Below, in pieces: positions 35,532 through 44,689 of a stretch of 64,000 nucleotides of DNA. A model generated the notes under the pieces. It did not search any database and was not told where the DNA came from. It saw only the letters and a program-made list of their open reading frames with translations. The position numbers and the translations under genes were made by a program. Location of the stretch: the NCBI RefSeq assembly GCF_001425165.1, contig NZ_LMDU01000012.1:139036-203035 (forward strand), in the 5' to 3' direction. The DNA comes from Pelomonas sp. Root405 (GTDB taxonomy: Bacteria; Pseudomonadota; Gammaproteobacteria; Burkholderiales; Burkholderiaceae_C). The stretch's first letter is position 1. The number at the start of each line of letters is the position of its first letter.

Positions 35532-36479
35532 ATGACGTACAAGGTTTTTGTTGACGGCCAGGAAGGCACGACCGGCTTGCGCATCCACGACTACCTCGCA
35601 GCGCGCACGGACGTCGAGGTGCTGAAGATTGCCCCCGACAAGCGCAAGGACCCGGCCGAGCGCTCGCGTCTGCTGAACGCCGCCGACGTGGCCTTCCTGT
35701 GCCTGCCCGACGTGGCCTCTCGCGAGGCGGCCTTCATGGTCAACAACCCCAACACCTGCCTCATCGACGCCAGCACGGCCCACCGCACGACGCCGGGTTG
35801 GGCCTTCGGTTTGCCGGAGCTGAACCGCGGCCAGCGCGCGGCCATCCGCAACGGCAAGCGCATCTCCAACCCCGGCTGCCATTCCAGCGCGTTCATCCTG
35901 GCGGTGCGTCCGCTGGTGGACGCCGGCCTGCTGCCACCTGATGCCGCCGTCAGCGCGACGTCGATCACCGGCTATTCGGGCGGCGGCAAGTCCATGATTG
36001 CCGACTACGAGCAGCAGCCGCTGCCGGCCCAGCTGCAGGCGCCGCGGCCCTATGCCCTCAGCCTCAAGCACAAGCACCTGCCCGAGATGATGGCCCACAC
36101 CGGCCTGGCCACGCCGCCGGTCTTCATGCCCATCGTCGGCAGCTTCTACAAGGGCCTGGCCGTCAGCGTGCCGCTGCACCTGAGCCAGCTCAAGGCAGGC
36201 ACGACACCCGAGGCCGTGCACGCTGCGCTGGTGGCGCATTACGAGGGTGAGCGCTTCATCAACGTACTGCCTCTGCGCGATGCGCCCACGGTCGACGCCG
36301 GCGCATTCAACGTGCAGGCCTGCAACGACACCAACCGCGTCGACCTCTTCGTGTTCGCGTCAGACACGCAGCTGCTGCTGGTCGCTCGCCTGGACAACCT
36401 CGGCAAGGGCGCCAGCGGCGCGGCCGTGCAGTCGATGAACGTGCACCTGGGGCTGGAGGAAAGCCTCGGCCTCGTTTGA
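35532..36479 (+). CDS. argC: N-acetyl-gamma-glutamyl-phosphate reductase
   Basis: ArgC carries out the NADPH-dependent third step of arginine synthesis. The 315-residue length and the start [20 protein letters not shown] identify the shorter type-2 enzyme. The catalytic cysteine is C116 in NPGCHSSAF, and HKHLPEM carries the conserved histidine. GGAG lies eight bases before the ATG. No other arginine genes are near. The downstream SDR is on the other strand, so argC is monocistronic. Confidence 0.93.
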   Translation: MTYKVFVDGQEGTTGLRIHDYLAARTDVEVLKIAPDKRKDPAERSRLLNAADVAFLCLPDVASREAAFMVNNPNTCLIDASTAHRTTPGWAFGLPELNRGQRAAIRNGKRISNPGCHSSAFILAVRPLVDAGLLPPDAAVSATSITGYSGGGKSMIADYEQQPLPAQLQAPRPYALSLKHKHLPEMMAHTGLATPPVFMPIVGSFYKGLAVSVPLHLSQLKAGTTPEAVHAALVAHYEGERFINVLPLRDAPTVDAGAFNVQACNDTNRVDLFVFASDTQLLLVARLDNLGKGASGAAVQSMNVHLGLEESLGLV

Positions 36480-36501
36480 GCCTGGGCGCTCAGGCCCAGG
36501 C
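36480..36501. terminator. Inverted repeat between convergent argC and NmrA-like genes
   Basis: GCCTGGGC-GCTCAG-GCCCAGGC is a perfect eight-pair stem with a six-base loop that overlaps the NmrA-like stop codon. There is no T run, so termination strength is uncertain. Confidence 0.35.
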
Positions 36502-37323
36502 GGCCCGGTAGTCGGCTGCGTACTGCGCCACCGTGCGGGGCGCCTGGCCGGTGATGGCCTGCACCGCGTCGGTCACGCGCTCGGCATGGCCGGCCTTGAA
36601 GAAGCCCAGGATCAGCAGCAGAAATTCGACATAGTCCGCCGGCAGGCCGGCGCCCAGCAACGTGCCGCGCAGGGCCTCGGGGGCAATGTCCTGGTAGCCG
36701 ATGGGCTTGCCGGCGGCCTGGCTGAGCAGGGCCGCCACCTGGTCGTGGTCCAGCGCCTCGGGGCCGGTGAGGTCGAAGTCCTGGCCGTCGAAGCGGTTGC
36801 TGACCAGCAGCGCTGCCGCCACGGCGGCGATGTCGCGCGCATCGATGAAGCTGCCCTTGGCGTTGCCTGTAGGCAGCAGGATCTGGCCCTGTGCCTGGAT
36901 GCCCGGCAGCCAGTAGCTGTTGAAGTTCTGCATGAACCAGTTGGGCCGGATGATGTTGAAGGCCAGGCCCGACTGCTCGAGATGGCGTTCCGCCTGGCGC
37001 AGCGGTGACGCCTCGTCAGCATTGGCGCCCATGGCGGTCATCAGCACCAGCTTGCGCAGGCCCTGGGCCCGCGCGGCATCGATCAGCGGGTTGAGCAGTT
37101 CGTGCTGCCGGGTGTGCCCGGGCGGCGACAGCAGGAAGGCGGCGTCCGCGCCGGCCAGGGCGGCCTCGCGGCCCTGGCCGGTGGTCAAGTCGAACAGCAC
37201 CTGATCGGGCTGCGTGGGCGCGCGGCTGGTGGCCTTTCGCACGGTGTGGCCGGCCTGGGCCAGCAAGCGTGAGAGTTCGGTACCGACAGTGCCGCTGGCG
37301 CCGACAACGAGGAAGATGGACAT
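36490..37323 (-). CDS. NmrA-like NAD(P)-binding protein
   Basis: A 277-residue atypical SDR with the N-terminal GASGTVG nucleotide loop in MSIFLVVGASGTVGTELSR. The later NWFMQNF and GSFIDARDIAAVAAALL match the NmrA/azoreductase/quinone-reductase (QOR2-like) group. It probably acts on quinones or is a redox sensor. It is divergent from an AraC regulator that likely controls it. Confidence 0.87.
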   Translation of the reverse strand: MSIFLVVGASGTVGTELSRLLAQAGHTVRKATSRAPTQPDQVLFDLTTGQGREAALAGADAAFLLSPPGHTRQHELLNPLIDAARAQGLRKLVLMTAMGANADEASPLRQAERHLEQSGLAFNIIRPNWFMQNFNSYWLPGIQAQGQILLPTGNAKGSFIDARDIAAVAAALLVSNRFDGQDFDLTGPEALDHDQVAALLSQAAGKPIGYQDIAPEALRGTLLGAGLPADYVEFLLLILGFFKAGHAERVTDAVQAITGQAPRTVAQYAADYRAAWA

Positions 37324-37432
37324 GGGTTCGAGCCTTGGGAGCGGGTGGGAGTGAAGGCATTGTTTGGCCGCTGACCTGTACGGGAAATGGCTTGGAATAC
37401 ACAATGCATGTCTGTCCGTACTGGGAACCGCC

Positions 37433-38383
37433 ATGTCTGCCGCGCCGCTGGACCTGCTGACCGACCTGCTGCAGCAAGCCGGCCTGCGCCGCCGCCTGAT
37501 GGATGCGAGCGCGCTGTCACCCGCCCGGGGCTTGCGCTTCCCATGTGAGCGCAGCATCGGGCTGCACGTGGTGACGCAGGGCCCAGTGCATGTGCACGCG
37601 CCAGGGCTGGACGCGCCGCTGACGCTGCAGGCGGGAGACATCGCCGTCATGGCGCGGGGCTGCGAGCATGTGCTGACGGTCGGCCCCGGCCTGGAGGGCC
37701 TGCCGCTCAGCACCATCGGTGTGGCTGCTGATGATGATCCAGTGGTGGACGGTGCAGCCGGGTCGTCGGTCATCAGCGGCGCCTACCAGCTGTGGAACAC
37801 GCCGGTGCATCCGTTTTTTCGCCAGCTGCCCGCCTGGTTCGTGCTGCGCGCCGAGGAACTGGCCGCGCTCCGGCCCCTGGCCCTGACGATGGACCTGCTC
37901 AGCGAGGAAGTTCGCCAACAGGCGCTGGGCGCCGAGACGGTGACCCACGGGCTGCTGGACGTCGTCTTCACCTACCTGCTGCGCGAGATGGTGGCGCGGC
38001 AGGCGCCGGAAGTGGCCGGCTGGTCGCACGCCGTGCGCGACCCGCAGATCCGCAAGGTCATCGCCTGCATGCACCAGGCGCCCGAGCGGGCCTGGACGCT
38101 GGACGAGCTGGCGCGCACCGCCGGCCTGTCGCGCACCGGCCTGGCCGAGCGCTTTCGCGACGCGATGGGCGACACGCCGCTGAGCTACTTGCGCACCGTG
38201 CGCCTGCAGGCCGCCATGCGCTGGCTCAGCGAGAGCGACCGCACGCTGGAGCAGGTGGCCCAGGAGGTGGGCTATCAGGACGCCTTCAGCTTCTCCAAGG
38301 CCTTCAAGCGCGAGGTGGGCGTGTCGCCGCGCGAGTTCCGGCGGCGTGACGAGGCGGACAAGCCGCTGGCCCACCGCTTCTAG
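37433..38383 (+). CDS. AraC-family regulator with cupin sensor domain
   Basis: A 316-residue protein: N-terminal cupin_6-type sensor (about residues 1-180) and C-terminal AraC double helix-turn-helix (about 200-310; LARTAGLSRTGLAERFRDAMG and GYQDAFSFSKAFKREVGVSPREFRR). It is divergent from the NmrA-like gene with about 110 bases between starts, the usual layout for a regulator and its target. Confidence 0.88.
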   Translation: MSAAPLDLLTDLLQQAGLRRRLMDASALSPARGLRFPCERSIGLHVVTQGPVHVHAPGLDAPLTLQAGDIAVMARGCEHVLTVGPGLEGLPLSTIGVAADDDPVVDGAAGSSVISGAYQLWNTPVHPFFRQLPAWFVLRAEELAALRPLALTMDLLSEEVRQQALGAETVTHGLLDVVFTYLLREMVARQAPEVAGWSHAVRDPQIRKVIACMHQAPERAWTLDELARTAGLSRTGLAERFRDAMGDTPLSYLRTVRLQAAMRWLSESDRTLEQVAQEVGYQDAFSFSKAFKREVGVSPREFRRRDEADKPLAHRF

Positions 38384-38476
38384 GCGGCTGTAGAACAGGG
38401 GCCTTGTCGCCGGCACGCCGCTCGCGATACTGGCCGCCCGCTGCGCCGACCGGCAGCGAAGGGAGCAAGACCGAGG

Positions 38477-40891
38477 ATGGACGACACCACACGACCGGAG
38501 GAGGTGCTGCTGGACAGCGTACGCATCGCCAGCGCGGGCGATGCGCTCGGTATGCCGCTGGCCGCGGTGGACGACCGCTCGCGCCAGAGCATGGCCCAGC
38601 AGGCGCTGCGCTGGACCTATGTGCTGCGCTCCCGCCAGCGCTGGGTGCGCGAGGCCAAGGTGCGCGAGCAGCACCAGCTGCAGGCCGCCGAGACACTGAA
38701 GGCGCTGGGGCTGGATGCGTTCCAGCTGCAGGCGCTCAGCGAGGTGTCGACGCTGGTGGTGCGCGTGCCCTACCAGCACGAAGCCATCCTGTGGGAAGGC
38801 CGCATCTTTCCGTGGGAGTACGTGCTGGCCGCCGCGACGCGCGAGCAGCGCCGCGCAGCGATTGGCAAGCGCAAGGCGCTGACCATCATCCGCGAACTGC
38901 AGGTGCAGCACGAGGTCGAGGGCGACTGGCAGCCGGTGCCGCGCGAGGCCGTTGTCTTTCCGGCCTGGAAGGACCTGCGCGTGCTCTTCGTCAATGCGCT
39001 GCCATTGGAGTTGTGCGAGCGCTGGACCGTCGACGCCGAGCTCGCAAATCTGGCCGCGGCGTTGCCCAAAGAGGTGCCGGCGCCGCGGGTGCTGAACTAC
39101 CCCAGCCTCGATGAGCTGTGCGCCGAGCTGCGGGCGCGGCCACCGCACCTGCTGCACTTTGCCGGCATGGACAGCCATCAGGGCCTGCGCGAGCTGGGCA
39201 CCATCGTTGGCAAGTCCGCGCTGGTCGAGGCACCGGAGTCGGACCAGGCGGCCGCGCCACGCCGCGTGCAACCCATCGACGAGCTGTTGGCCGATTCGCG
39301 CCGCGTGCTGGACGGCCTGCTGCTGCGCGGCGCTGAAGGCTGTCCGCGCCTGGTGCATGCGCAGGCGCTGGCCCAGGCGGTGGGCGACGCGGTTGGCAAG
39401 ACACCGCCTTATCTGACGACGCTGAACGTGTGGAACAGCGCCGGGCGGCTGGCGCCCATGTTGATCGCTGAAGGCGCGACGCGGGCTGCGCTGGGCTTTC
39501 AGGATGCCTTCGACGACTCGCTGGCCGAGTACGCGCTGACCCAGCTGCTGCGTCGTCTCTTCGCCAGCGGCTTCGACCTGCCCGCTGCGTTCACCAGCGT
39601 GTGGGAAGAGGTCAGGGCCCTGCCCGAATCGGTGGATGCCACCGGGGTGACGCTGTGGGTGGACGGCCCCGTCTTCGTCGACCCGGCGGTGCGCCTGGCC
39701 CACGAGGCACGCGCCCGTGCGCTGGTGATGGCGGCGGCCGACGTCGCGGCGCCGGCGTCGCGGTCGGCCGTGGTGCGTTGCGAGATCGAGCCCTTCCCCG
39801 AGCTGAACTACGCCGTGCTGCACAACGCCCAGCCGCTGTTCAGGCGCTTCGTGCTGAGCTGCGACAACCCTCAGCAGGCCGCGCCGCTGGACGTTGAGGT
39901 GGCAGTGCACATGGGCGCCGAGGTGGCGCGCTTCCAGCGCCGCGTGCGCATGCGCCAGGTACGCGAAAAGCTGACCGACAAGATCCACGTGCCACTGACC
40001 GCCGAGGTGGCGCGCAGCGTTCACGAGGCCATCAACACCAGCGTGGTCGTCAGCGTGCGGCAGGGCGATGAGCTGCTGTACCACGACAGCCACCGCCTGC
40101 GCCTGCTGCCGGTGGACCAGTGGCGCGACAACCGCCGCGACGGCCGCTGGCTGCCGTCCTTCGTGCTGCCGCGCGACCCGGCGGTGCTGGACGCCGTGGC
40201 CATGGCGCGCCGCTACAACCGCGTGCTGCGCGATGACCCGACGGCCGGCTTCGACGGCTACCAGTGTGTTCGCGACGACGCCATCAACGAGGACGCCCTG
40301 CGCGGCGTCGACCGCCAGGTCGAGGCGTTATGGGCCACGCTGCTGCACGACTGGCGGCTGGGCTACATCAACCCGCCACCGAGCTACAGCGGCGAGCTGG
40401 ACTCACAGCGCCTGCGCGTGCCGTCGATGGTGCGTGCCGAGCGTGCCGGCACCTGCATCGACCTGGCGCTGCTGTTCGCCGCCTGCCTGGAGCTGATCGA
40501 CATCTACCCGGTCGTCATCCTGCTCGAAGGCCATGCGCTGCCCGGCTGGTGGCGCCATCGCAGCTTCCAGGAGGAGTACCAGCGCATGGGCTCGGCCAAT
40601 TACAGCGAGGTCGTGCAGGCCGATGCCGGCGGCAGCTCCGCGGCCAATGCGCAGGTCGTGAGCTGGCATGCCGGCAAGGCCAGCTGGGCCGAGGTGAGGC
40701 GCTGGATACGCGAGCGCAAGCTGGTGCCCATCGAGACCGTGCGGCTGACCGAGCACTGCGGCTTCATCGAGGCCATCGAGGCCGGCGTGCAGGCGCTGGC
40801 CGAACGCGCTGACTACGACTCCATGCTGGACGTCGTCACCGCCCGCCAAGCGCAAGTCACACCGCTGCCTTTGCTGAAGGACGCGCCATGA
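38477..40891 (+). CDS. Pseudo-CHAT/transglutaminase-like fusion protein
   Basis: An 804-residue multidomain protein I do not find named. Residues about 165-375 resemble a CHAT (caspase-like) protease: HLLHFAG (224-230) and LNVWNSAGRLAPMLIAEGATRAALGFQDAFDDSLAEYAL. The catalytic His (after HFAG, Met231 here) and Cys (LNACxSG replaced by LNVWNSA, Trp318) are both lost. A beta-rich central region follows (about 430-545). Residues about 595-760 resemble a transglutaminase-like core with C660 (GTCIDLALL), H686 (EGHALPGWW) and a candidate acid at E753 (PIETV). The stop overlaps the lipase-like gene by four bases. Confidence 0.65.
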   Translation: MDDTTRPEEVLLDSVRIASAGDALGMPLAAVDDRSRQSMAQQALRWTYVLRSRQRWVREAKVREQHQLQAAETLKALGLDAFQLQALSEVSTLVVRVPYQHEAILWEGRIFPWEYVLAAATREQRRAAIGKRKALTIIRELQVQHEVEGDWQPVPREAVVFPAWKDLRVLFVNALPLELCERWTVDAELANLAAALPKEVPAPRVLNYPSLDELCAELRARPPHLLHFAGMDSHQGLRELGTIVGKSALVEAPESDQAAAPRRVQPIDELLADSRRVLDGLLLRGAEGCPRLVHAQALAQAVGDAVGKTPPYLTTLNVWNSAGRLAPMLIAEGATRAALGFQDAFDDSLAEYALTQLLRRLFASGFDLPAAFTSVWEEVRALPESVDATGVTLWVDGPVFVDPAVRLAHEARARALVMAAADVAAPASRSAVVRCEIEPFPELNYAVLHNAQPLFRRFVLSCDNPQQAAPLDVEVAVHMGAEVARFQRRVRMRQVREKLTDKIHVPLTAEVARSVHEAINTSVVVSVRQGDELLYHDSHRLRLLPVDQWRDNRRDGRWLPSFVLPRDPAVLDAVAMARRYNRVLRDDPTAGFDGYQCVRDDAINEDALRGVDRQVEALWATLLHDWRLGYINPPPSYSGELDSQRLRVPSMVRAERAGTCIDLALLFAACLELIDIYPVVILLEGHALPGWWRHRSFQEEYQRMGSANYSEVVQADAGGSSAANAQVVSWHAGKASWAEVRRWIRERKLVPIETVRLTEHCGFIEAIEAGVQALAERADYDSMLDVVTARQAQVTPLPLLKDAP

Positions 40892-42240
40892 GCCACGCCC
40901 TCTGGCGCAACGCGCGTGAGCAGCTCGGCGAGCCTGCGTTTGCTCGCGCGGAGGACTTGCGCGCGTCCATCCAGCAGCGCCGCCGCCGCAGCTACGAGGC
41001 CGGCCGCGACGATGGCCGCGCAGCCGTGCGCCTGGTGCGCGACGACGGCATGCTGCGCTGGGTCTACGAGCCCCCGGCCCGGCCGCGCGGCGCTGGCGGC
41101 GGGCGGCGCAGCTGGCGCGCCGTCGGGCTGGACCCGCGCGAGACGGTCGAGCGCATCGCCTTCCCGGAACTCGGCGAGAACGCCGTCACGGCCGGCCTGG
41201 TCAAACTGGACCACCGCCTCAATCCCGTGCTCGGGAATCTCGGCGCGCCGGCGCAAGGCTTGCGTCGCTGGGACGGCCAAGCCTGGGCGCCGCTGCCGGC
41301 GGGCTTCATGGACACCGTGCAGGGCCGCGTGCTGGTGTTGGTGCACGGCACCTTCAGCGCCAGCGCGATGTACGCCAAGGAATTCGCCGCGACGGCCGAC
41401 GGCGAGGCGTTGTTCGAGCGTCTGACGCGCGCGGGCGACCGCTATGCGGCCGTGCTGGCCTTCGACCACCCGACGCTTTCCGTCGCGCCCTGGCTGAACG
41501 CGCTGGCGCTGCGGGATGCCCTGGCCGGTTGCACGGCCGAACTGGACTTTGTCGGTCATAGCCGCGGCGGTCTCGTCATCGCCTGGCTGCTGCGTCTGGC
41601 GCCGACGCTGCCCGTGCGCCAGGCGTTGTTCGTCGGTTCCCCGCTGGCTGGCACCTCTCTGGCCGCGCCGGACAAGATCGGCCAGGCGCTGGACACGCTG
41701 GCCAGCATCGCCGATGCGCTGGCAGAGGGCGCGGTCAGGGCCGGCCGGCTCATGCCTGGGCTGGAGTCGCTGTCGCTGGGCGTCGCGGGTCTGGCCTGCG
41801 TGCTGGGCAAGGTGCTGGCGCTGGGCTCGCGCACCCCGCTGGCCGACGCGGCCGTGGGACTGGTGCCGGGCCTGCTGGCCCAGGGCCGGATCGCCAACAA
41901 CCTGGAGCTGGCCCAGCTGTGGCCACTGCAGGGTCCAGCGACCGGCGTGGATGTGCGCGCCATTGGCGGCAGCTTCAAGCCCAGCGAGACCCATGAGCCA
42001 CTTTGGAAGCTGTGGAAGCGCATCAACAACCTGAAAGGCCAGGCGATGTACTACGGCGCCGACCTGATCTTCGACCAGCCCAACGACCTGGTCGTGGATA
42101 GCACGTCAATGAGCCGCCTTGGCGACCTGACGCTGGCTGCGCCGCACTGGGAGGACCTGGGTGTGAGCGCGCAGACGCATCACACGAACTACTTCCAGGA
42201 TTTGAGGGTGTTGAATTGGTTGGATGGACGGTTGCGGTGA
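40888..42240 (+). CDS. Lipase-like serine hydrolase coupled to the pseudo-CHAT protein
   Basis: A 450-residue alpha/beta hydrolase. The oxyanion loop LVHGTFSAS (151-159), nucleophile S225 in GHSRGG and the C-terminal catalytic His in HHTNYF (431/432) give an intact triad apart from an unassigned acid. The N-terminal 120 residues are basic and form a separate domain. There is no signal peptide. Its ATG overlaps the upstream stop, so the two are produced in fixed ratio. Membrane-lipid hydrolysis is a plausible effector activity but is inference. Confidence 0.7.
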   Translation: MSHALWRNAREQLGEPAFARAEDLRASIQQRRRRSYEAGRDDGRAAVRLVRDDGMLRWVYEPPARPRGAGGGRRSWRAVGLDPRETVERIAFPELGENAVTAGLVKLDHRLNPVLGNLGAPAQGLRRWDGQAWAPLPAGFMDTVQGRVLVLVHGTFSASAMYAKEFAATADGEALFERLTRAGDRYAAVLAFDHPTLSVAPWLNALALRDALAGCTAELDFVGHSRGGLVIAWLLRLAPTLPVRQALFVGSPLAGTSLAAPDKIGQALDTLASIADALAEGAVRAGRLMPGLESLSLGVAGLACVLGKVLALGSRTPLADAAVGLVPGLLAQGRIANNLELAQLWPLQGPATGVDVRAIGGSFKPSETHEPLWKLWKRINNLKGQAMYYGADLIFDQPNDLVVDSTSMSRLGDLTLAAPHWEDLGVSAQTHHTNYFQDLRVLNWLDGRLR

Positions 42241-42328
42241 GGCGGGTTGGCTGACCGACAGGGGTCGCCCGCCGGGAGGGGCACAACATTGAGTCGGTTT
42301 GCCACGTGCCGAGCGCTCACCGAAGGGT

Positions 42329-44572
42329 TCAGCGCCGCAGCTGCGCCGACGTGAATCTGCGGCCGACCAGCGCCAGCTTGGCGGTGGCGCGGATGTCATC
42401 CGACCCCGCGCCGAGCTGCACTTCATACATGCCGGGCGCGATGACCCATTCGCCGGTCGACTCGTCGAACGTGGCCAGCAGCCGGGGGTCGACATTGACC
42501 GCGCTCGTGCCGGTCTGGCCCGGCTTCAACGCCAGCTTGCCGAAGCCGACCAGGCGACGAGGTGCTTCCCAGCGGGCGCTCTGCGGCGCGCGGATGTAGA
42601 CCTGGCCGACCGAGGCGCCCTCGCGGTGGCCGGTGTTCTTGACGGAGAACTTGACCGTCATCTGCGCCTTGGCTTGGCTGGCTTGGAGGCCCCCCAGCTC
42701 GAAGCTCGTGTACGACAGGCCGTGGCCGAAGGCATACAGCGGCTTGTGGCCATGCAGGTCGAACCACTTGTAGCCGACCGCCGCGCCCTCGGTGTAGCGA
42801 ACCGTGAACAGCGGGCCTTCCGACTTGCCGCCGATCTTTGGGCGGACAAGTTGATCCGTGCTGGCGGGGAAGGTGAGGGGCAGGCGGCCCGACGGGTTGA
42901 CCGCACCCGTGAGCAGCCGGGCGATGGCCTCGCCGCCGGCCGCGCCCGGGTAGAAGGCCGCCAGGATGCCCTTCACGTCCTTGTGCCACGGCATCAGCAC
43001 CGCGCCGCCGCTCTCGACGACGACGACCGTGTTCGGGTTGGCCTTGGCCACCGCGCTGACGATGGCGTCCTGGTTGCCGTCCAGGCTGAGCGACGGCGCA
43101 TCCAGCGACTCGGCCGTCCACTGGTGGACGAAGACGATGGCGACATCGGCCGCTGCGGCGGCTTTGGCTGCTGCGTCGACATGGGTGCCGGCGTCGAAGG
43201 CGAACTGCGTCGCTGGCAGCTGCTTCTGCAAGGCCTTCATCGGCGACGACGGTTGCCACACCTGCGTGAGCCAGCCGCCGGGGCCCAGGCCCGGGACGGC
43301 GTTGCCGCCGATGGGCGTGACGACGGCGGAGCCGCCGCCGGCGAGCACGGCCTTGTCGGCGTAGCTGCCGATGATGGCGACGCGCTTGGGCGCGGCAGTC
43401 GGGGACAGCGGCAGCACACCTGCGTCGTTCTTCAGCAGCACCAGCGACTGCTCCGCAGCCGCCTGCGAGACCTGCGCATGGGCGGCGTAGTCGATGGGAC
43501 CGGTCTTGACCGGGTGGTCCACCACGCCCTTGTCGAACATCGCCCACAGGATGCGCCGGGCCATGTCGTCGATGCGGGCCAGCGGCACCGAGCCGTCATC
43601 GACAGCGTCCCGCAGCGGCTTGGCGAAATAGGGCACCTTGTCGAACGGGAAGCCGGACTGCTGGTCCAGCCCGCCGTTGGCGTCCTGCACCGTCGAGTGC
43701 ACGGCGCCCCAGTCGGACATGACATAGCCCTTGTAGCCCCAGTCGCGTTTGAGCACCTGGTTCTGCCACTTGTCGTTCTGGCAGGCGTAGACGTCGTTGA
43801 TGCGGTTGTACGAGCACATCACCGAGCCGGGGCTGGACTTCTCGATGGCCAGCTCAAAAGCTAACGCATCACTCATGCGCAGCGCGGGCTCCGAGATCTG
43901 GGCGCTCACCAGCGTGCGGCCGGTCTCCTGCGCGTTGATCAGGTAGTGCTTGACGGTCGAGATGATGTTGTTTGACTGCACGCCGCGGATCAGCCCGGCG
44001 CCCATCTCGGCGGCGAGCAGCGGGTCCTCGCCGGTGTATTCGAAGTTGCGGCCGTTCAGCGGCTCGCGCGCCAGGTTGATGCCACCCGCGAGCATGACGT
44101 TGAAGCCCGACAGCCGCGCCTCCAGGCCGATCATCTTGCCGCCGGCCTCGGTCACGCGCGGGTCCCAGCTGGCGGCCGTGGCCAGCGACGAGGGCAGGGA
44201 GGTGCGCTCCAGGTAGGGGTTGCGCACGCCGATGGAGGCGTCGGCCTGGTACTGGGCCGGGATGCCCAGCCGCGGGATGCCCGGGATATAGCCGGCCGAG
44301 CCTGGGATGACCTTGGCGGCGACTTCCTTGGCGTTGACGCCGGGAATGATGGTGCTGTCCACCTGCGCGAGCTGGTCGCCCGACGCGTAGCCGAACAGCA
44401 GCAGCAGCTTCTCCTCCAGCGTCATGGCCTTGAGCAGCAGCTCGGTGCGCTGCACGGAGGCCTTGTTGCTGTCCGTCCAGGGCTGGGTCGAGGCCGCATG
44501 CGCCGTCGGAGCGCTGGCGCAAATCGCCATAGCGACGGCGGTGACCAACAGGGAAGCGTTCAATGTTTTCAT
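42329..44572 (-). CDS. Exported GH3 family beta-glucosidase
   Basis: A 747-residue glycoside hydrolase. The signal peptide (MKTLNASLLVTAVAMAICAS) leads to a GH3 TIM-barrel domain with nucleophile D287 in SDWGAVHS. A middle GH3-C domain and a C-terminal fibronectin-III-like region (about residues 650-745) follow. It should release glucose or other sugars from beta-linked oligosaccharides in the periplasm or outside. No sugar transporter is adjacent. Confidence 0.92.
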   Translation of the reverse strand: MKTLNASLLVTAVAMAICASAPTAHAASTQPWTDSNKASVQRTELLLKAMTLEEKLLLLFGYASGDQLAQVDSTIIPGVNAKEVAAKVIPGSAGYIPGIPRLGIPAQYQADASIGVRNPYLERTSLPSSLATAASWDPRVTEAGGKMIGLEARLSGFNVMLAGGINLAREPLNGRNFEYTGEDPLLAAEMGAGLIRGVQSNNIISTVKHYLINAQETGRTLVSAQISEPALRMSDALAFELAIEKSSPGSVMCSYNRINDVYACQNDKWQNQVLKRDWGYKGYVMSDWGAVHSTVQDANGGLDQQSGFPFDKVPYFAKPLRDAVDDGSVPLARIDDMARRILWAMFDKGVVDHPVKTGPIDYAAHAQVSQAAAEQSLVLLKNDAGVLPLSPTAAPKRVAIIGSYADKAVLAGGGSAVVTPIGGNAVPGLGPGGWLTQVWQPSSPMKALQKQLPATQFAFDAGTHVDAAAKAAAAADVAIVFVHQWTAESLDAPSLSLDGNQDAIVSAVAKANPNTVVVVESGGAVLMPWHKDVKGILAAFYPGAAGGEAIARLLTGAVNPSGRLPLTFPASTDQLVRPKIGGKSEGPLFTVRYTEGAAVGYKWFDLHGHKPLYAFGHGLSYTSFELGGLQASQAKAQMTVKFSVKNTGHREGASVGQVYIRAPQSARWEAPRRLVGFGKLALKPGQTGTSAVNVDPRLLATFDESTGEWVIAPGMYEVQLGAGSDDIRATAKLALVGRRFTSAQLRR

Positions 44573-44689
44573 GGCGGGTGGCGCTTCCCAGCTTGGCGTG
44601 GAGGCGCTTTCAAGATCAACGAAAGCGGGCCGCCGGACTCTACCTGGATAGCGGTGTCCCGTGCCTGGTCTGAGCCCTGCGGGCAAGCG

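Noticed and set aside
42299-43864. 521-residue open frame opposite the GH3 glucosidase
   Set aside because: Shadow of the GH3 gene; arginine- and alanine-rich with no domain, and the GH3 frame has clear motifs.
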